DNA from: Pseudoalteromonas phenolica
Lineage (GTDB): Bacteria; Pseudomonadota; Gammaproteobacteria; Enterobacterales; Alteromonadaceae
DNA length: 64,000 bases
Reading direction: 5' to 3'
Assembly: GCF_005876835.1 (NCBI RefSeq)
Contig: NZ_PPSW01000007.1
Location: 372,001 to 436,000 of the forward strand
Shown here: one piece after another, positions 8,392 to 17,844 of the stretch
Position numbering within the stretch: the stretch's first letter is position 1
Layout of the letters: each line of letters opens with the position of its first letter
Translations under genes and position numbers: made by a program
Notes under the pieces: model-generated
Databases searched by the model: none
Told to the model about the DNA's origin: nothing
What the model saw: only the letters and a program-made list of their open reading frames with translations

Positions 8392-11300
8392 ATGAGTCTA
8401 GCTAAATGGTCAATTGATAACAAAGTCATTAGTTGGATGTTCGCGCTATTGCTTTTAACAGCAGGCGCTGCCTCTTACTTAGACTTAGGGCAGCTAGAAG
8501 ACCCTGAGTTTACGATCAAAAAAGCCATGGTCATCACCTATTACCCAGGTGCGTCTCCAGAACAAGTAGAAGAAGAAGTCACCTTCGTCATAGAAAATGC
8601 CATTCAGCAATTACCCTATGTCGATACTATTTCTTCAATTTCTTCTGCAGGAAAATCACAGATAACTGTTGAAATGAAGAGTACTTATAGAAAGCAACAT
8701 TTACAACAGATCTGGGATGAGCTAAGAAGAAAAGTAAACGACCTTTCAGGACGTTTTCCTCAAGGCGTTTCTACACCTAATATAATTGATGACTTTGCCG
8801 ACGTGTATGGTGTGTTATATGCGATAACTGGTGACGGCTACTCTTACAGTGAATTAAAAGATTATGTTGATTACTTAAAGCGTGAACTCGTACTTGTTGA
8901 CGGGGTGAGTAAAGTCACAGTCTCTGGTACTCAGCAATCTCAGGTTATAGTTGAAATATCAACGCAAAAATTATCGCAATTGGGTATTCCGCCAGCACAA
9001 ATTTTTTCTCTGTTACAATCTCAAAACCATGTTTCGAATGCGGGCAAAATACGAGTTGGCGATGAGTCAATCCGTTTTCACCCAACTGGTGAGTTCCATG
9101 ATGTATCTGAATTAGAAAGCTTATTAATTTCAAGCCCTGGTGCCAATGAGCTAATCTATTTAAGGGACGTCGCGACAGTCAAAAGAGAGTTTGCTGAAAT
9201 CCCAACTCATTTAACTAAATACAATGAGCAGCAGGCACTGTTATTAGGGATTTCATTTAATTCCGGAGTGAATGTTGTTGATATTGGTAAAGCAATCGAT
9301 AAACATCTTGCTGATTTAGAGTATCAGCGTCCACATGGTATGGAAATTTCGTCTATTTATAATCAACCAAGCGAAGTAGAAAAGTCAGTTAACGGTTTTA
9401 TTGTTAGTTTAGTTGAAGCCGTCGCGATTGTGATTGTGGTATTACTGGTATTTATGGGCGTAAAAAGTGGCATTCTTATCGGTGGTGTACTGCTCCTTAC
9501 GGTACTTGGTACGTTTATATTCATGAAATTGTACGCCATAGATTTACAAAGAATTTCTTTAGGTGCACTGATCATTGCACTAGGGATGTTGGTTGATAAT
9601 GCCATAGTCGTCACTGAAGGTATCTTAATCAATCTAAAGCGCGGACAAACTAAAGTTCAAGCCGCTGTAAATATTGTCGCTCAAACTAAATGGCCACTAC
9701 TTGGTGCTACTATCATAGGGATCACCGCATTTGCGCCTATTGGTTTAAGTAGTGATGCAAGCGGTGAGTTTGCAGGCTCTTTATTCTGGGTATTGCTAAT
9801 TTCATTGATGTTGAGTTGGGTTACTGCAATTACATTAACGCCATTTTTTGCTGACCTCATGTTCAAAGAAACAAAAAGTAGCGATAAAAAAGCATTAGAT
9901 CCATATCAAGGCGTTATTTTTACTGTCTATAAAGCACTGTTAAGTACCGCGCTTAAATACCGTGTTTCAACCATTTTACTCATGGTTGCACTACTCGTTT
10001 CTTCTGTCATCGGCTTTGGCCAAGTAAAACAGTCGTTCTTCCCAGCGTCAAATACACCCATGTTCTATGTCGACTATTGGCATTATCAAGGTGCTGATAT
10101 TCGTAGTACCGCGGACAACATAGCTCAGATTGAGAATTTCTTGTTAAATGACGAACTCGTTGAAGATGTTACAACAACAGTTGGTCAAGGGGCGCCTAGG
10201 TTTATGCTTACCTATGAGCCAGAAAAACAATACAACGCCTATGGACAACTTATCATCAGAGTCAAGGACCGTGACTCCGTTGCGGTTATGATTGAAAAGT
10301 TAAGAACGTTTGAAATGAATATGCCGATTGATGGCAGAATCAAAGTGAAGCGTATGGAAATTGGTCCATCTACGAGTGCAAAGATTGAGGCTCGTTTTTC
10401 AGGTGGAGATCCAGTTGTACTTAGACAGCTTGCTGAGCAAGCTAAACAAATTCTGCAGAAAGATAAAGGAGCTTTTAACATTCGTGATAATTGGCGTCAG
10501 CGAACTAAGGTGCTCCGTCCTCAATTTAATGAACAAAAAGCCAGAAGACTGGGTATTAGTAAGACTGACATAGATGACTTACTGCTTACCTCTGTAACAG
10601 GTAAAACAGTCGGTTTATACCGAGAAGGCACAGAGCTGCTACCAATTATTGCGCGCTCTCCAGTTGATGAACGTAATCAGGTAAATAACTTATCAGATTT
10701 ACAAATATATAGCCCTATCCTCAATGTCTTTGTACCAATAACAACGGTTGTTGATGATTTTGAAGTAACTTGGGAAGATCCACTGATCATGCGTAAAGAT
10801 AGAAAGCGTACTATCACAGTCATGACTGATCATGATGTCATAGGCGACGAAACGCCAGCTAAACTATTTGCACGCGTGAGAAGTGATATTGAAGCGATAC
10901 CACTCCCTAAAGGCTATCACTTGGATTGGGGGGGAGAATTTGAGGCCTCAAGTAAAGCACAAAAAGCAATTTTTGGCTCATTACCCTTGGGTTACTTGGT
11001 CATGTTTATCATTACTGTTTGCCTGTTTAACTCTGTAAGACAACCGCTTGTGATATGGTCAACCGTGCCTTTAGCCATTATTGGTGTCACAGCCGGGTTA
11101 GTCGTGTTTCAAGCACCATTTAGCTTTATGGCACTTTTAGGCTTATTAAGTCTATCAGGTATGCTTATTAAAAATGGGATTGTGTTAGTCGACCACATAA
11201 ATCTGGAGTTAAGTGAGGGTAAATCACCATATCAAGCAGTTTTTGATTCAGGTGTGAGCCGTGTTAGGCCAGTTTCGATGGCTGCGATCACAACTATCTT

Positions 11301-11442
11301 AGGCATGATCCCATTGCTATTTGATGTGTTTTTCAAATCAATGGCTGTGACTATCATGTTTGGATTAGGATTCGCCACAATCCTGACCTTGATTGTTTTA
11401 CCAGTGATTTACTGTTTGTTTTTTTCGATTAAACAAAAATAA
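8392..11442 (+). CDS. RND-family efflux permease (AcrB/HAE1 type)
   Basis: A 1016-residue proton-driven pump. It shows the RND layout: TM1 near residues 10-28, a large periplasmic domain, a TM block around residues 330-490 containing GMLVDNAIVVTEG (the TM4 Asp relay), a second periplasmic domain, and a final TM block around 860-1010 containing GMLIKNGIVLVDHIN. It forms an operon with the adaptor two bases upstream and ends at a terminator. Substrates cannot be read from the sequence; the nearest functional class is multidrug or detergent efflux. Confidence 0.92.
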   Translation: MSLAKWSIDNKVISWMFALLLLTAGAASYLDLGQLEDPEFTIKKAMVITYYPGASPEQVEEEVTFVIENAIQQLPYVDTISSISSAGKSQITVEMKSTYRKQHLQQIWDELRRKVNDLSGRFPQGVSTPNIIDDFADVYGVLYAITGDGYSYSELKDYVDYLKRELVLVDGVSKVTVSGTQQSQVIVEISTQKLSQLGIPPAQIFSLLQSQNHVSNAGKIRVGDESIRFHPTGEFHDVSELESLLISSPGANELIYLRDVATVKREFAEIPTHLTKYNEQQALLLGISFNSGVNVVDIGKAIDKHLADLEYQRPHGMEISSIYNQPSEVEKSVNGFIVSLVEAVAIVIVVLLVFMGVKSGILIGGVLLLTVLGTFIFMKLYAIDLQRISLGALIIALGMLVDNAIVVTEGILINLKRGQTKVQAAVNIVAQTKWPLLGATIIGITAFAPIGLSSDASGEFAGSLFWVLLISLMLSWVTAITLTPFFADLMFKETKSSDKKALDPYQGVIFTVYKALLSTALKYRVSTILLMVALLVSSVIGFGQVKQSFFPASNTPMFYVDYWHYQGADIRSTADNIAQIENFLLNDELVEDVTTTVGQGAPRFMLTYEPEKQYNAYGQLIIRVKDRDSVAVMIEKLRTFEMNMPIDGRIKVKRMEIGPSTSAKIEARFSGGDPVVLRQLAEQAKQILQKDKGAFNIRDNWRQRTKVLRPQFNEQKARRLGISKTDIDDLLLTSVTGKTVGLYREGTELLPIIARSPVDERNQVNNLSDLQIYSPILNVFVPITTVVDDFEVTWEDPLIMRKDRKRTITVMTDHDVIGDETPAKLFARVRSDIEAIPLPKGYHLDWGGEFEASSKAQKAIFGSLPLGYLVMFIITVCLFNSVRQPLVIWSTVPLAIIGVTAGLVVFQAPFSFMALLGLLSLSGMLIKNGIVLVDHINLELSEGKSPYQAVFDSGVSRVRPVSMAAITTILGMIPLLFDVFFKSMAVTIMFGLGFATILTLIVLPVIYCLFFSIKQK

Positions 11443-11468
11443 AAAAATGGCCTTAATCGGCCATTTTT
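11443..11468 (+). terminator. Rho-independent terminator after the RND operon
   Basis: ATGGCC-TTAATC-GGCCAT followed by T5 lies directly after the permease stop. A second inverted repeat (GCATGCAA and TTGCATGC, 11471-11498) follows without a T-run. Confidence 0.8.
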
Positions 11469-11553
11469 ATGCATGCAATTACTTATGTATTTGCATGCTT
11501 TAATAATTCAGAACTAGTTAATTTAAATCTAGCTAGCTAGCTTAAAACTATTT

Positions 11554-12456
11554 TTATTTGCGATTCAAAGACAAGGTGCCTTTTTTTCGTTCTGCAGGCT
11601 TTCTTGAATTCTTCTTAGGCTGCTGCCCATCTCTTTTAGACCTTGCATCGGTATAACGCGTCACAGCTTTTTTATCTGATGGCTTTTTGATTTTTTTATT
11701 GCTATCTACTGAACCTTCTTCTGTTTTTGCTGACCCTTCTATGGCTTTGTTTATTTCTGCCATTTCTTGCTCAGTTAAATGTCGCCATTGACCTGGTCTT
11801 AATCCATTCAAGTTAACATTCATAATACGTACGCGTTTCAGCGCTGTTACCTCATAACCAAGGTATTCGCACATTCGACGGATCTGTCTGTTTAAACCCT
11901 GAGTGAGGATAATGGTAAAAGTCTTATCGCCGGTCTGCTTCACGAAGCACTTTTTGGTTACCGTATCTAAGATTGGCAAACCACCAGCCATTCTTTCAAC
12001 AAAACGTTTATTAATGCTTCTATCAACTGTAACCACATATTCTTTTTCGTGGTTATTACCGGCACGTAGAATTTTGTTAACGATGTCACCTTCATTTGTG
12101 AGAAATATTAACCCCTCAGAAGGCCTGTCGAGTCGACCAATTGGAAATATACGTTCTGGGTAATCTATCGCACTGACAATATTACTTTTAATTTTGTTCT
12201 CAGTTGTACAGGTCACGCCAACTGGTTTGTTATAAGCAATGTAAACACGTTTAGGCTTTGCTTTAAGCGGTTTGCCATCAATTAGAATCGTATCTGCGTC
12301 AGATACCTTCACACCCATTTCGGGTAGATTACCGTTAACTTTAATACGTCCAGCATCAATAAGCTTGTCAGCTTCTCTTCTAGAACAAAAACCTGTTTCA
12401 CTAATGTATTTATTTAAACGTGTTGTAGCAGTCAAAAGACAATCCCAAAAATTCAA
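11554..12456 (-). CDS. rluF: 23S rRNA pseudouridine(2604) synthase RluF
   Basis: A 300-residue RsuA-family pseudouridine synthase that closely follows E. coli RluF. It has an S4 RNA-binding domain (RLNKYISETGFCSRREADKLI), the catalytic motif FPIGRLDRPSEGLIFLTNEGD with the nucleophilic Asp of GRLD, and the C-terminal QGLNRQIRRMCEYLGYEV. A Lys/Arg-rich, probably disordered tail occupies the last 65 residues. The start is uncertain: ATG 12456 lacks a ribosome site, and TTG 12435, seven residues later, has GGGA upstream and gives the usual N-terminal length. Confidence 0.93.
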   Translation of the reverse strand: MNFWDCLLTATTRLNKYISETGFCSRREADKLIDAGRIKVNGNLPEMGVKVSDADTILIDGKPLKAKPKRVYIAYNKPVGVTCTTENKIKSNIVSAIDYPERIFPIGRLDRPSEGLIFLTNEGDIVNKILRAGNNHEKEYVVTVDRSINKRFVERMAGGLPILDTVTKKCFVKQTGDKTFTIILTQGLNRQIRRMCEYLGYEVTALKRVRIMNVNLNGLRPGQWRHLTEQEMAEINKAIEGSAKTEEGSVDSNKKIKKPSDKKAVTRYTDARSKRDGQQPKKNSRKPAERKKGTLSLNRK

Positions 12457-12492
12457 TTGGCAGTATTTTAAAGGATTAGTATTTAATTTTCT

Positions 12493-13563
12493 CTAATTTT
12501 TCTGCCAAACCTTAGGAATTAAGTGGAGTTGATATTCAGATTGTTTATTTAGGTGCAAACTTTTAGATTTATAGTCAATTTGCCCCCAATTAGGATTACT
12601 TTTCATCCATTGATAATTTTGCACATTGTCTTTGGTAATAATACCCATAGGTATTACTAATTTTGTGTGTTCAGCCCAATAAGGGTGTTTGTTGTGATGA
12701 TCAAATAAACTAACAAGCGCCCATGCCCCCATCATAAAATGCCCTCCGACGCTTGCTTGTACTTCACCTGAGGCTATTTTTTCTAGGCCTATTGATAACC
12801 AGTCAAACCCACCAAACACGATATTCTGACTTTCTGTGCAGGCTTGTTTGCATGCTTTCATTGCGCCAATAGCCATAAGATCTGAAGCAGCCCAAACAAT
12901 ATTAATATCTTGATGTCTTTTAAGGAGTTTGAGAGTTTGTGCAGTTGAAACAGATTCAGACCAAGACGCGTGGACTTCTTGTGCAACTGTCACACCTTTA
13001 GAAGAAAAGAAGTCAACGGCGCCTTTTGCGCGCATATCTGACTCAGAGCCATAATGACCATTAACAAGCACAGCTTTAAGGCTTTTATTGTTATTGCTTG
13101 AATTATATAAGCCTTCCGCTAGGTCATAACCGGCTTGATAATTATCGTGGTAGACTTCACCTAGCCAAGATTTAAAATTTTCACCAGGGCTTGCTATTTG
13201 TTGCTTTTCTTCTCCAGAAATTGTCTCTTCTAAAGTAATTGAAGGCACTTTATATTTTTCAAGTAATTTTAGTGTTTCTAACGCTGCGCCAGGGTAAAGG
13301 ATCAAAATGGTGTAATCAGGTTTTTTTTGATACTCGAGATATTTCTTTAACTCTTGATATTGAATATGGCGATTGCCTTCACCATAAATCACATCCAGTT
13401 CAAAGCCCAATTGAAAAGCGGCATGTTGACTAATAGTCTGTACTTTTCGCCAAAAAGGGTCATCGACCACTGAAGGGTTTACAAACAAAACGGTTTGCTT
13501 TGCAGCAACATTAAAAGCAAGCATAAACAGAAATAAAAAGAGCAACCTTAATTGAAACCACAT
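12493..13563 (-). CDS. orphan periplasmic sugar-type (type 1) substrate-binding protein
   Basis: A 356-residue protein. A signal peptide (residues 1-21, ending VAA) precedes a LacI/ribose-binding-protein fold: TVLFVNPSVVDDPFWRKVQ at the start and AVLVNGHYGSESDMRAKGAVDFF and VWAASDLMAIGAMKA further on. No permease or ATPase gene is nearby, so a transport role is doubtful. It lies 27 bases downstream of the EAL-HDOD gene on the same strand. Relatives such as LuxP and TorT deliver a signal to membrane sensors instead of a transporter. A sensory role linked to cyclic-di-GMP is my inference. Confidence 0.8.
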   Translation of the reverse strand: MWFQLRLLFLFLFMLAFNVAAKQTVLFVNPSVVDDPFWRKVQTISQHAAFQLGFELDVIYGEGNRHIQYQELKKYLEYQKKPDYTILILYPGAALETLKLLEKYKVPSITLEETISGEEKQQIASPGENFKSWLGEVYHDNYQAGYDLAEGLYNSSNNNKSLKAVLVNGHYGSESDMRAKGAVDFFSSKGVTVAQEVHASWSESVSTAQTLKLLKRHQDINIVWAASDLMAIGAMKACKQACTESQNIVFGGFDWLSIGLEKIASGEVQASVGGHFMMGAWALVSLFDHHNKHPYWAEHTKLVIPMGIITKDNVQNYQWMKSNPNWGQIDYKSKSLHLNKQSEYQLHLIPKVWQKN

Positions 13564-13590
13564 TTAAATTTTTCTTCTCATTGACTGAAC

Positions 13591-14808
13591 CTAAAATGCT
13601 TTATCTTTGTACATATCTGCCCACAGGATGGCTGAAGCGTGAAATTCAGGTAAGCACTCATCACTGATGTTTATATATTGACACGCTTTTTGTAATTTCC
13701 ACCAGCTCCCTGATTCATAGGCTTTCACGATATTTAAGACATAGTAATGAAAGTTTGCTTCACCTAACAAGGCTTTTTGAAGCTCTTCAGGAAAAGGTAA
13801 TTTATCGACAACTTTTTCCATTGGCCTATCTAAAATTGCATCAAGTAATGAAAATAGACCAACTAAGAAACATGCTGATCCTGAATTTGGTTGAGCCTTA
13901 CTGCCAATTAGTTCACAAAATCGAGCGCGAACAATACTCATTCTAGTTAGTTCTGTTGGTTTGCCTTTGGCAACATGCGCCGTCATGATCAAGCCCACAA
14001 ACTTTTTAGTACGTTCGTACCCTAAATAAACCAAAGCTTGCTTAATAGACTCAATTTTACTTTTTATAGGAAATACACCTGAATTAATTAATCGCAACAA
14101 TTTATAAGCTAACGCCGTATCTTGGGAAAATAATTGCGCAATTTTAGTCACATTGAGATTGGGTTTTAAAACTTCAGTATAAATGAGCATGACGATGGTG
14201 TAGTTGAATTCAATATCATTTTCTTCAATAACACGGGGTTTTGCAAAAAAATAACCTTGAAAAAAATGAAAACCCATTGTTTTTGCTATTTCATACTCTT
14301 CTTCAGTTTCTATCTTTTCAGCTAAGAGTTTAATATTTTTTTGCTGTTTTAATTCATCAATAATAGGACCAAGTGTATCAAGCGGACTTTGCATCACATC
14401 GAATTTTATTAGGCGAACTAATTTCAAAAATGGCTGCCAGCCCTCTTCGTATACAAAGTCGTCTAAGGCGAGTTTATAATTCTGATGAAACAAACTCCTA
14501 ACACGTTCATAGTTTTCTTTCGTAGGTTGGATCGTTTCTAACAGTTCTAGGATAACATCATTAGCAGGAAGAAATGTTGCAAGCTCTTGCTTTAAAGATT
14601 CAGGGCCAATGTTAATAAGAGCTTTCTTACCGGATGTAAGATACCGCGTCCCAAGATTTAACTGATTATCAAGAATAAGTTTTGCAGTTGCTTTATCTTC
14701 AGCAATGTTGGGAAAACTGTTGCTCGAGCCATCTCTAAAAAGTAGCTCATAGGCAACAACTTGCTTTTTTCTATTAAAAATAGCTTGTCTTGCTACAAAA
14801 ACTTTCAA
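13591..14808 (-). CDS. EAL-HDOD domain signalling protein (CdgJ/YuxH type)
   Basis: A 405-residue cytoplasmic protein. Residues 1-200 form an EAL domain with a non-canonical signature: YELLFR replaces EALxR and LALDDFV lacks the usual GTG, but the Glu of ILELLE, the Lys of IKFD, the AEKIE stretch and QGYFF remain. Residues 210-390 form an HDOD domain (LAYKLLRLINSG, IKQALVYLGYE). CdgJ of Vibrio cholerae has this architecture and influences cyclic-di-GMP and motility. Whether the present EAL domain hydrolyses cyclic-di-GMP is open. It is the first gene of a likely two-gene operon with the binding protein downstream. Confidence 0.88.
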   Translation of the reverse strand: MKVFVARQAIFNRKKQVVAYELLFRDGSSNSFPNIAEDKATAKLILDNQLNLGTRYLTSGKKALINIGPESLKQELATFLPANDVILELLETIQPTKENYERVRSLFHQNYKLALDDFVYEEGWQPFLKLVRLIKFDVMQSPLDTLGPIIDELKQQKNIKLLAEKIETEEEYEIAKTMGFHFFQGYFFAKPRVIEENDIEFNYTIVMLIYTEVLKPNLNVTKIAQLFSQDTALAYKLLRLINSGVFPIKSKIESIKQALVYLGYERTKKFVGLIMTAHVAKGKPTELTRMSIVRARFCELIGSKAQPNSGSACFLVGLFSLLDAILDRPMEKVVDKLPFPEELQKALLGEANFHYYVLNIVKAYESGSWWKLQKACQYINISDECLPEFHASAILWADMYKDKAF

Positions 14809-14950
14809 GCATAAGCTCCTTTTCCCAATTACATCTTTTCAATATGAAACGTTTAATATAATAGCATTATAGTAAGACAAAAAAACCCAACTAAATAACT
14901 AAAAACAAAGTCATTAATTTAAAATTATAGCAAAAGATAAATAGGAATAC

Positions 14951-14982
14951 GGCTGAAATAAGCATAGTTACTCATTTCAGCC
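14951..14982 (-). terminator. stem-loop after glgA, possible terminator of the glycogen operon
   Basis: GGCTGAAAT and ATTTCAGCC form a 9-bp stem with a 14-base loop, 14 bases past the glgA stop. The T-run is poor on the minus strand, so termination efficiency is uncertain. The rest of 14809-14995 holds the upstream region of the EAL-HDOD gene. Confidence 0.45.
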
Positions 14983-14995
14983 AAATAAGTAAAGA

Positions 14996-16528
14996 TTAAT
15001 TATACAGTTTTGAGATGTATTCTTGCGCTAATCCATGCCACTCGAAACGGGCAGACTCAGCGTTCCTCGAAATAACATTGTATTGTGATTCATTGGTACT
15101 GAGTAATGACAAAGCTTGTTCAAATGATTCGATTAAATTTTCTACTTGTTGAACTAATGACTCACCATTAAAGACAAAGCCTGTTTCGTTATGCGAAACT
15201 GTATCTTTTAACCCACCGACACCATGCACTAAACATGGCTGTCCATCACGCATAGCAAGCATTTGGCTTATACCACAAGGCTCAAATGAGCTCGGCATTA
15301 AGAATAACTTACTTAATGGATATAGTGTATCTCCAAGCTTTTGATCATAGCCATTTAAAAATAAAACATTGTCTCTTCTTGCCATCACTTGCATAAATTG
15401 CGATTCGATATATGGATCGCCACTTCCTAGTATAACTATGTTGCTATTAAACTTATCCGCAACTAGAGCTAAATCATCAAGTACAATACCATTTGCAGAT
15501 TTTTGCATTAGCAAAAGCACTTTTTGATCCGTGATACGGCCAACACTAGAGACGATGGCTTTCTCTTTCAAAGCTTTCCAGTTAGACACTCTTTGGTGAG
15601 CAATATAATGTTTGGTTTCGATAAGGTTAGACTTAGACATCCATTTAAAAATGCATTTTTCCGCTTCAGTTAGATACTCACTATAAGAGAGCTTATCCTT
15701 ATCTGCTGCACTGTAATTACATCCATTTAGAATACCAAACAGCCTACCTTGACCCGCTGCCAAACGCATGTCATGTTCCAGGCCTTCACCACCAAAAAAA
15801 CCTTCGTCAGGTCGGCTTGTCTCTTGTACCTCAAAACTGTAAGTAGTTGAGACGACATGGATCACATCACATAAGTTGAGACCACTACGCATCGGGTTAT
15901 AGCAATGAGGATACTGATGATCACAAATTTGATGACCATCATAATTTAAGGTTGGAAACCAGGCTTCTAAGCTTGATTCATCATGATTAAAAGGTCTTAT
16001 ACCTTGAAGGGCTAAATTGTGCACTGTATATACAAGTTTCAACGTTTTTAAATACACAAATCGTGGGCTAAACTTAGCAAGCACAGACACACCCGCAGCA
16101 TGCCAATCATGTAAGTGAATAACATCTAGGTTATCAATTACCCTGTGCTCTATAATTTCACAAACTGAAGCACTAAAAAAAGCAAATTTCGTTGCATCAG
16201 AGGCAAAAGGTCTATTTGCACCATCATCACAATATATCTTCCCACCATTGTCTGAAAACAAAGAATGTGAAATTACATATTGATTTACACCCTCACTTGA
16301 TTCAACTAACCACAAACTCGCTGTCTCTAAATGTTGCCTAAAAGGCACTGCTATGTCTGCGATAAAATGTCGAGTTAATTGCTCTTGACCATAATCTGGT
16401 ACTACAACAGATACTGTTAAGCCATGTCCACTTAAAGCATAAGGGATGTCACGGATAACATCCGCAACCCCCCCAACTTTACAGTTCGGCAATCGGTCAT
16501 TTTCAGCACCGACCATTAAAATATGCAT
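14996..16528 (-). CDS. glgA: glycogen synthase (ADP-glucose type, GT5)
   Basis: A 510-residue GT5 glycosyltransferase that elongates alpha-1,4-glucan from ADP-glucose. The ADP-glucose-binding KVGGVADV (residues 17-24) replaces the usual KTGGLADV, and the C-terminal catalytic motif PSSFEPCGISQMLAMRDG and the following GVGGLKDTV are intact. It is somewhat longer than the about 480 residues of E. coli GlgA. It is the last gene of the glycogen operon, 11 bases after glgC. Confidence 0.93.
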   Translation of the reverse strand: MHILMVGAENDRLPNCKVGGVADVIRDIPYALSGHGLTVSVVVPDYGQEQLTRHFIADIAVPFRQHLETASLWLVESSEGVNQYVISHSLFSDNGGKIYCDDGANRPFASDATKFAFFSASVCEIIEHRVIDNLDVIHLHDWHAAGVSVLAKFSPRFVYLKTLKLVYTVHNLALQGIRPFNHDESSLEAWFPTLNYDGHQICDHQYPHCYNPMRSGLNLCDVIHVVSTTYSFEVQETSRPDEGFFGGEGLEHDMRLAAGQGRLFGILNGCNYSAADKDKLSYSEYLTEAEKCIFKWMSKSNLIETKHYIAHQRVSNWKALKEKAIVSSVGRITDQKVLLLMQKSANGIVLDDLALVADKFNSNIVILGSGDPYIESQFMQVMARRDNVLFLNGYDQKLGDTLYPLSKLFLMPSSFEPCGISQMLAMRDGQPCLVHGVGGLKDTVSHNETGFVFNGESLVQQVENLIESFEQALSLLSTNESQYNVISRNAESARFEWHGLAQEYISKLYN

Positions 16529-16539
16529 ATAATGCCTTA

Positions 16540-17844
16540 TTAAACTACTGAAAGCTCTTGTTTTTCTTCATTTTCTATTTGACGTTGATTATAAGCAGCA
16601 AGCATATCTCTCGTCACCAAAACAATGCCTTTTTTTGACACCCTAAAACCATTCTCTTCGTCAATTTTTGAGTCATAACCAATCACTATGCCTTCCGGAA
16701 GTTCACAGCTACGGTCGATGATGGCATTTCTAACTTTACAATTTCTGCCAATCTTAACACCGGGTAGGATCACTGAACCTTCAATAGTACAATAAGAATG
16801 AACATGAACGTTTGAAAACAGTAATGATTTACGCACAACAGAACCAGATATAATACAGCCACCAGAAACCGTTGAATCTACAGCCATACCGCGTCTTTCC
16901 TCATCATCAAAAATGAACTTGGCTGGAGGAAGCTGCTCTTGATAAGTCCAAATTGGCCAGCTTGGGTCGTATAGATCTAATTGAGGTTCAGGAGAAACGA
17001 GTTCCATATTTGCTTCCCAGAATGAGTCAATTGTGCCCACATCACGCCAGTAAGCTTGACCTTTTTGTGTTGGTTCTCTGAAAGGGAATGCAAACACGTT
17101 ATGTTCTTCTATGATGGCAGGAATTATATCGTGACCAAAGTCGCGGCCTGACCCCTCACGTTCTGCATCATTTTTTAATTGCTCAAATAGGAATTCAGTA
17201 TTGAAAACATAGTTGCCCATTGATGCTAGACAAGTCCCTTCTTTTCCTGGAATAGAAGAAGGTTCAGCAGGCTTTTCGTCAAACCGTCTGACACGGTTAC
17301 TGTCATCAACTGTCATCACACCAAACGTATTCGCCGCTTCTTCACAAGGGACTTCAATACAACATACTGTCATATCTGCACCGGTTTCAACGTGTTTTGC
17401 GAGCAACGCGCCATAGTCCATACGATAAACATGGTCTCCTGATAAGATCATGACATATTTTGGCAATTCATGACGAATAATGTCCATATTTTGGAATACC
17501 GCATCCGCTGTTCCACAATACCATTCATCGCCATAACGCTGAGATGCCGGTAAGATTTCAACAGATTCACCGAGCTCCTTTTTAAAATGTCCCCACGCTC
17601 GATTAACGTGGCGAATTAGTGAGTGAGACTTGTACTGTGTGGCAATGCCGACACGTCTGATACCTGAATTTATACAATTTGAAAGCGGAAAATCGATGAT
17701 CCTATGTTTACCGCCAAAGTAGACAGCAGGCTTTGCACGCCAGTTAGTTAATTCATGTAAACGAGAGCCTCGACCGCCCGCTAAAATCAGGGCATAAGTC
17801 TCTCTGGTTAAATTACTAATATAACGATTTTCATAACTAGGCAT
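16540..17844 (-). CDS. glgC: glucose-1-phosphate adenylyltransferase (ADP-glucose pyrophosphorylase)
   Basis: A 434-residue enzyme making ADP-glucose from ATP and glucose-1-phosphate, the committed step of glycogen synthesis. It shows the nucleotide-binding [13 protein letters not shown], the adjacent [43 protein letters not shown] and [18 protein letters not shown], then a left-handed beta-helix from about residue 310. The bacterial enzyme is normally allosterically controlled by sugar phosphates, and the N-terminal arginine region is present. Its start overlaps the glgP stop by eight bases. Confidence 0.95.
   Translation of the reverse strand: MPSYENRYISNLTRETYALILAGGRGSRLHELTNWRAKPAVYFGGKHRIIDFPLSNCINSGIRRVGIATQYKSHSLIRHVNRAWGHFKKELGESVEILPASQRYGDEWYCGTADAVFQNMDIIRHELPKYVMILSGDHVYRMDYGALLAKHVETGADMTVCCIEVPCEEAANTFGVMTVDDSNRVRRFDEKPAEPSSIPGKEGTCLASMGNYVFNTEFLFEQLKNDAEREGSGRDFGHDIIPAIIEEHNVFAFPFREPTQKGQAYWRDVGTIDSFWEANMELVSPEPQLDLYDPSWPIWTYQEQLPPAKFIFDDEERRGMAVDSTVSGGCIISGSVVRKSLLFSNVHVHSYCTIEGSVILPGVKIGRNCKVRNAIIDRSCELPEGIVIGYDSKIDEENGFRVSKKGIVLVTRDMLAAYNQRQIENEEKQELSVV

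Noticed and set aside
11531..11543. Triple CTAG run after the RND operon
   Set aside because: Self-complementary but short, AT-flanked and without a T-run; no function can be assigned.
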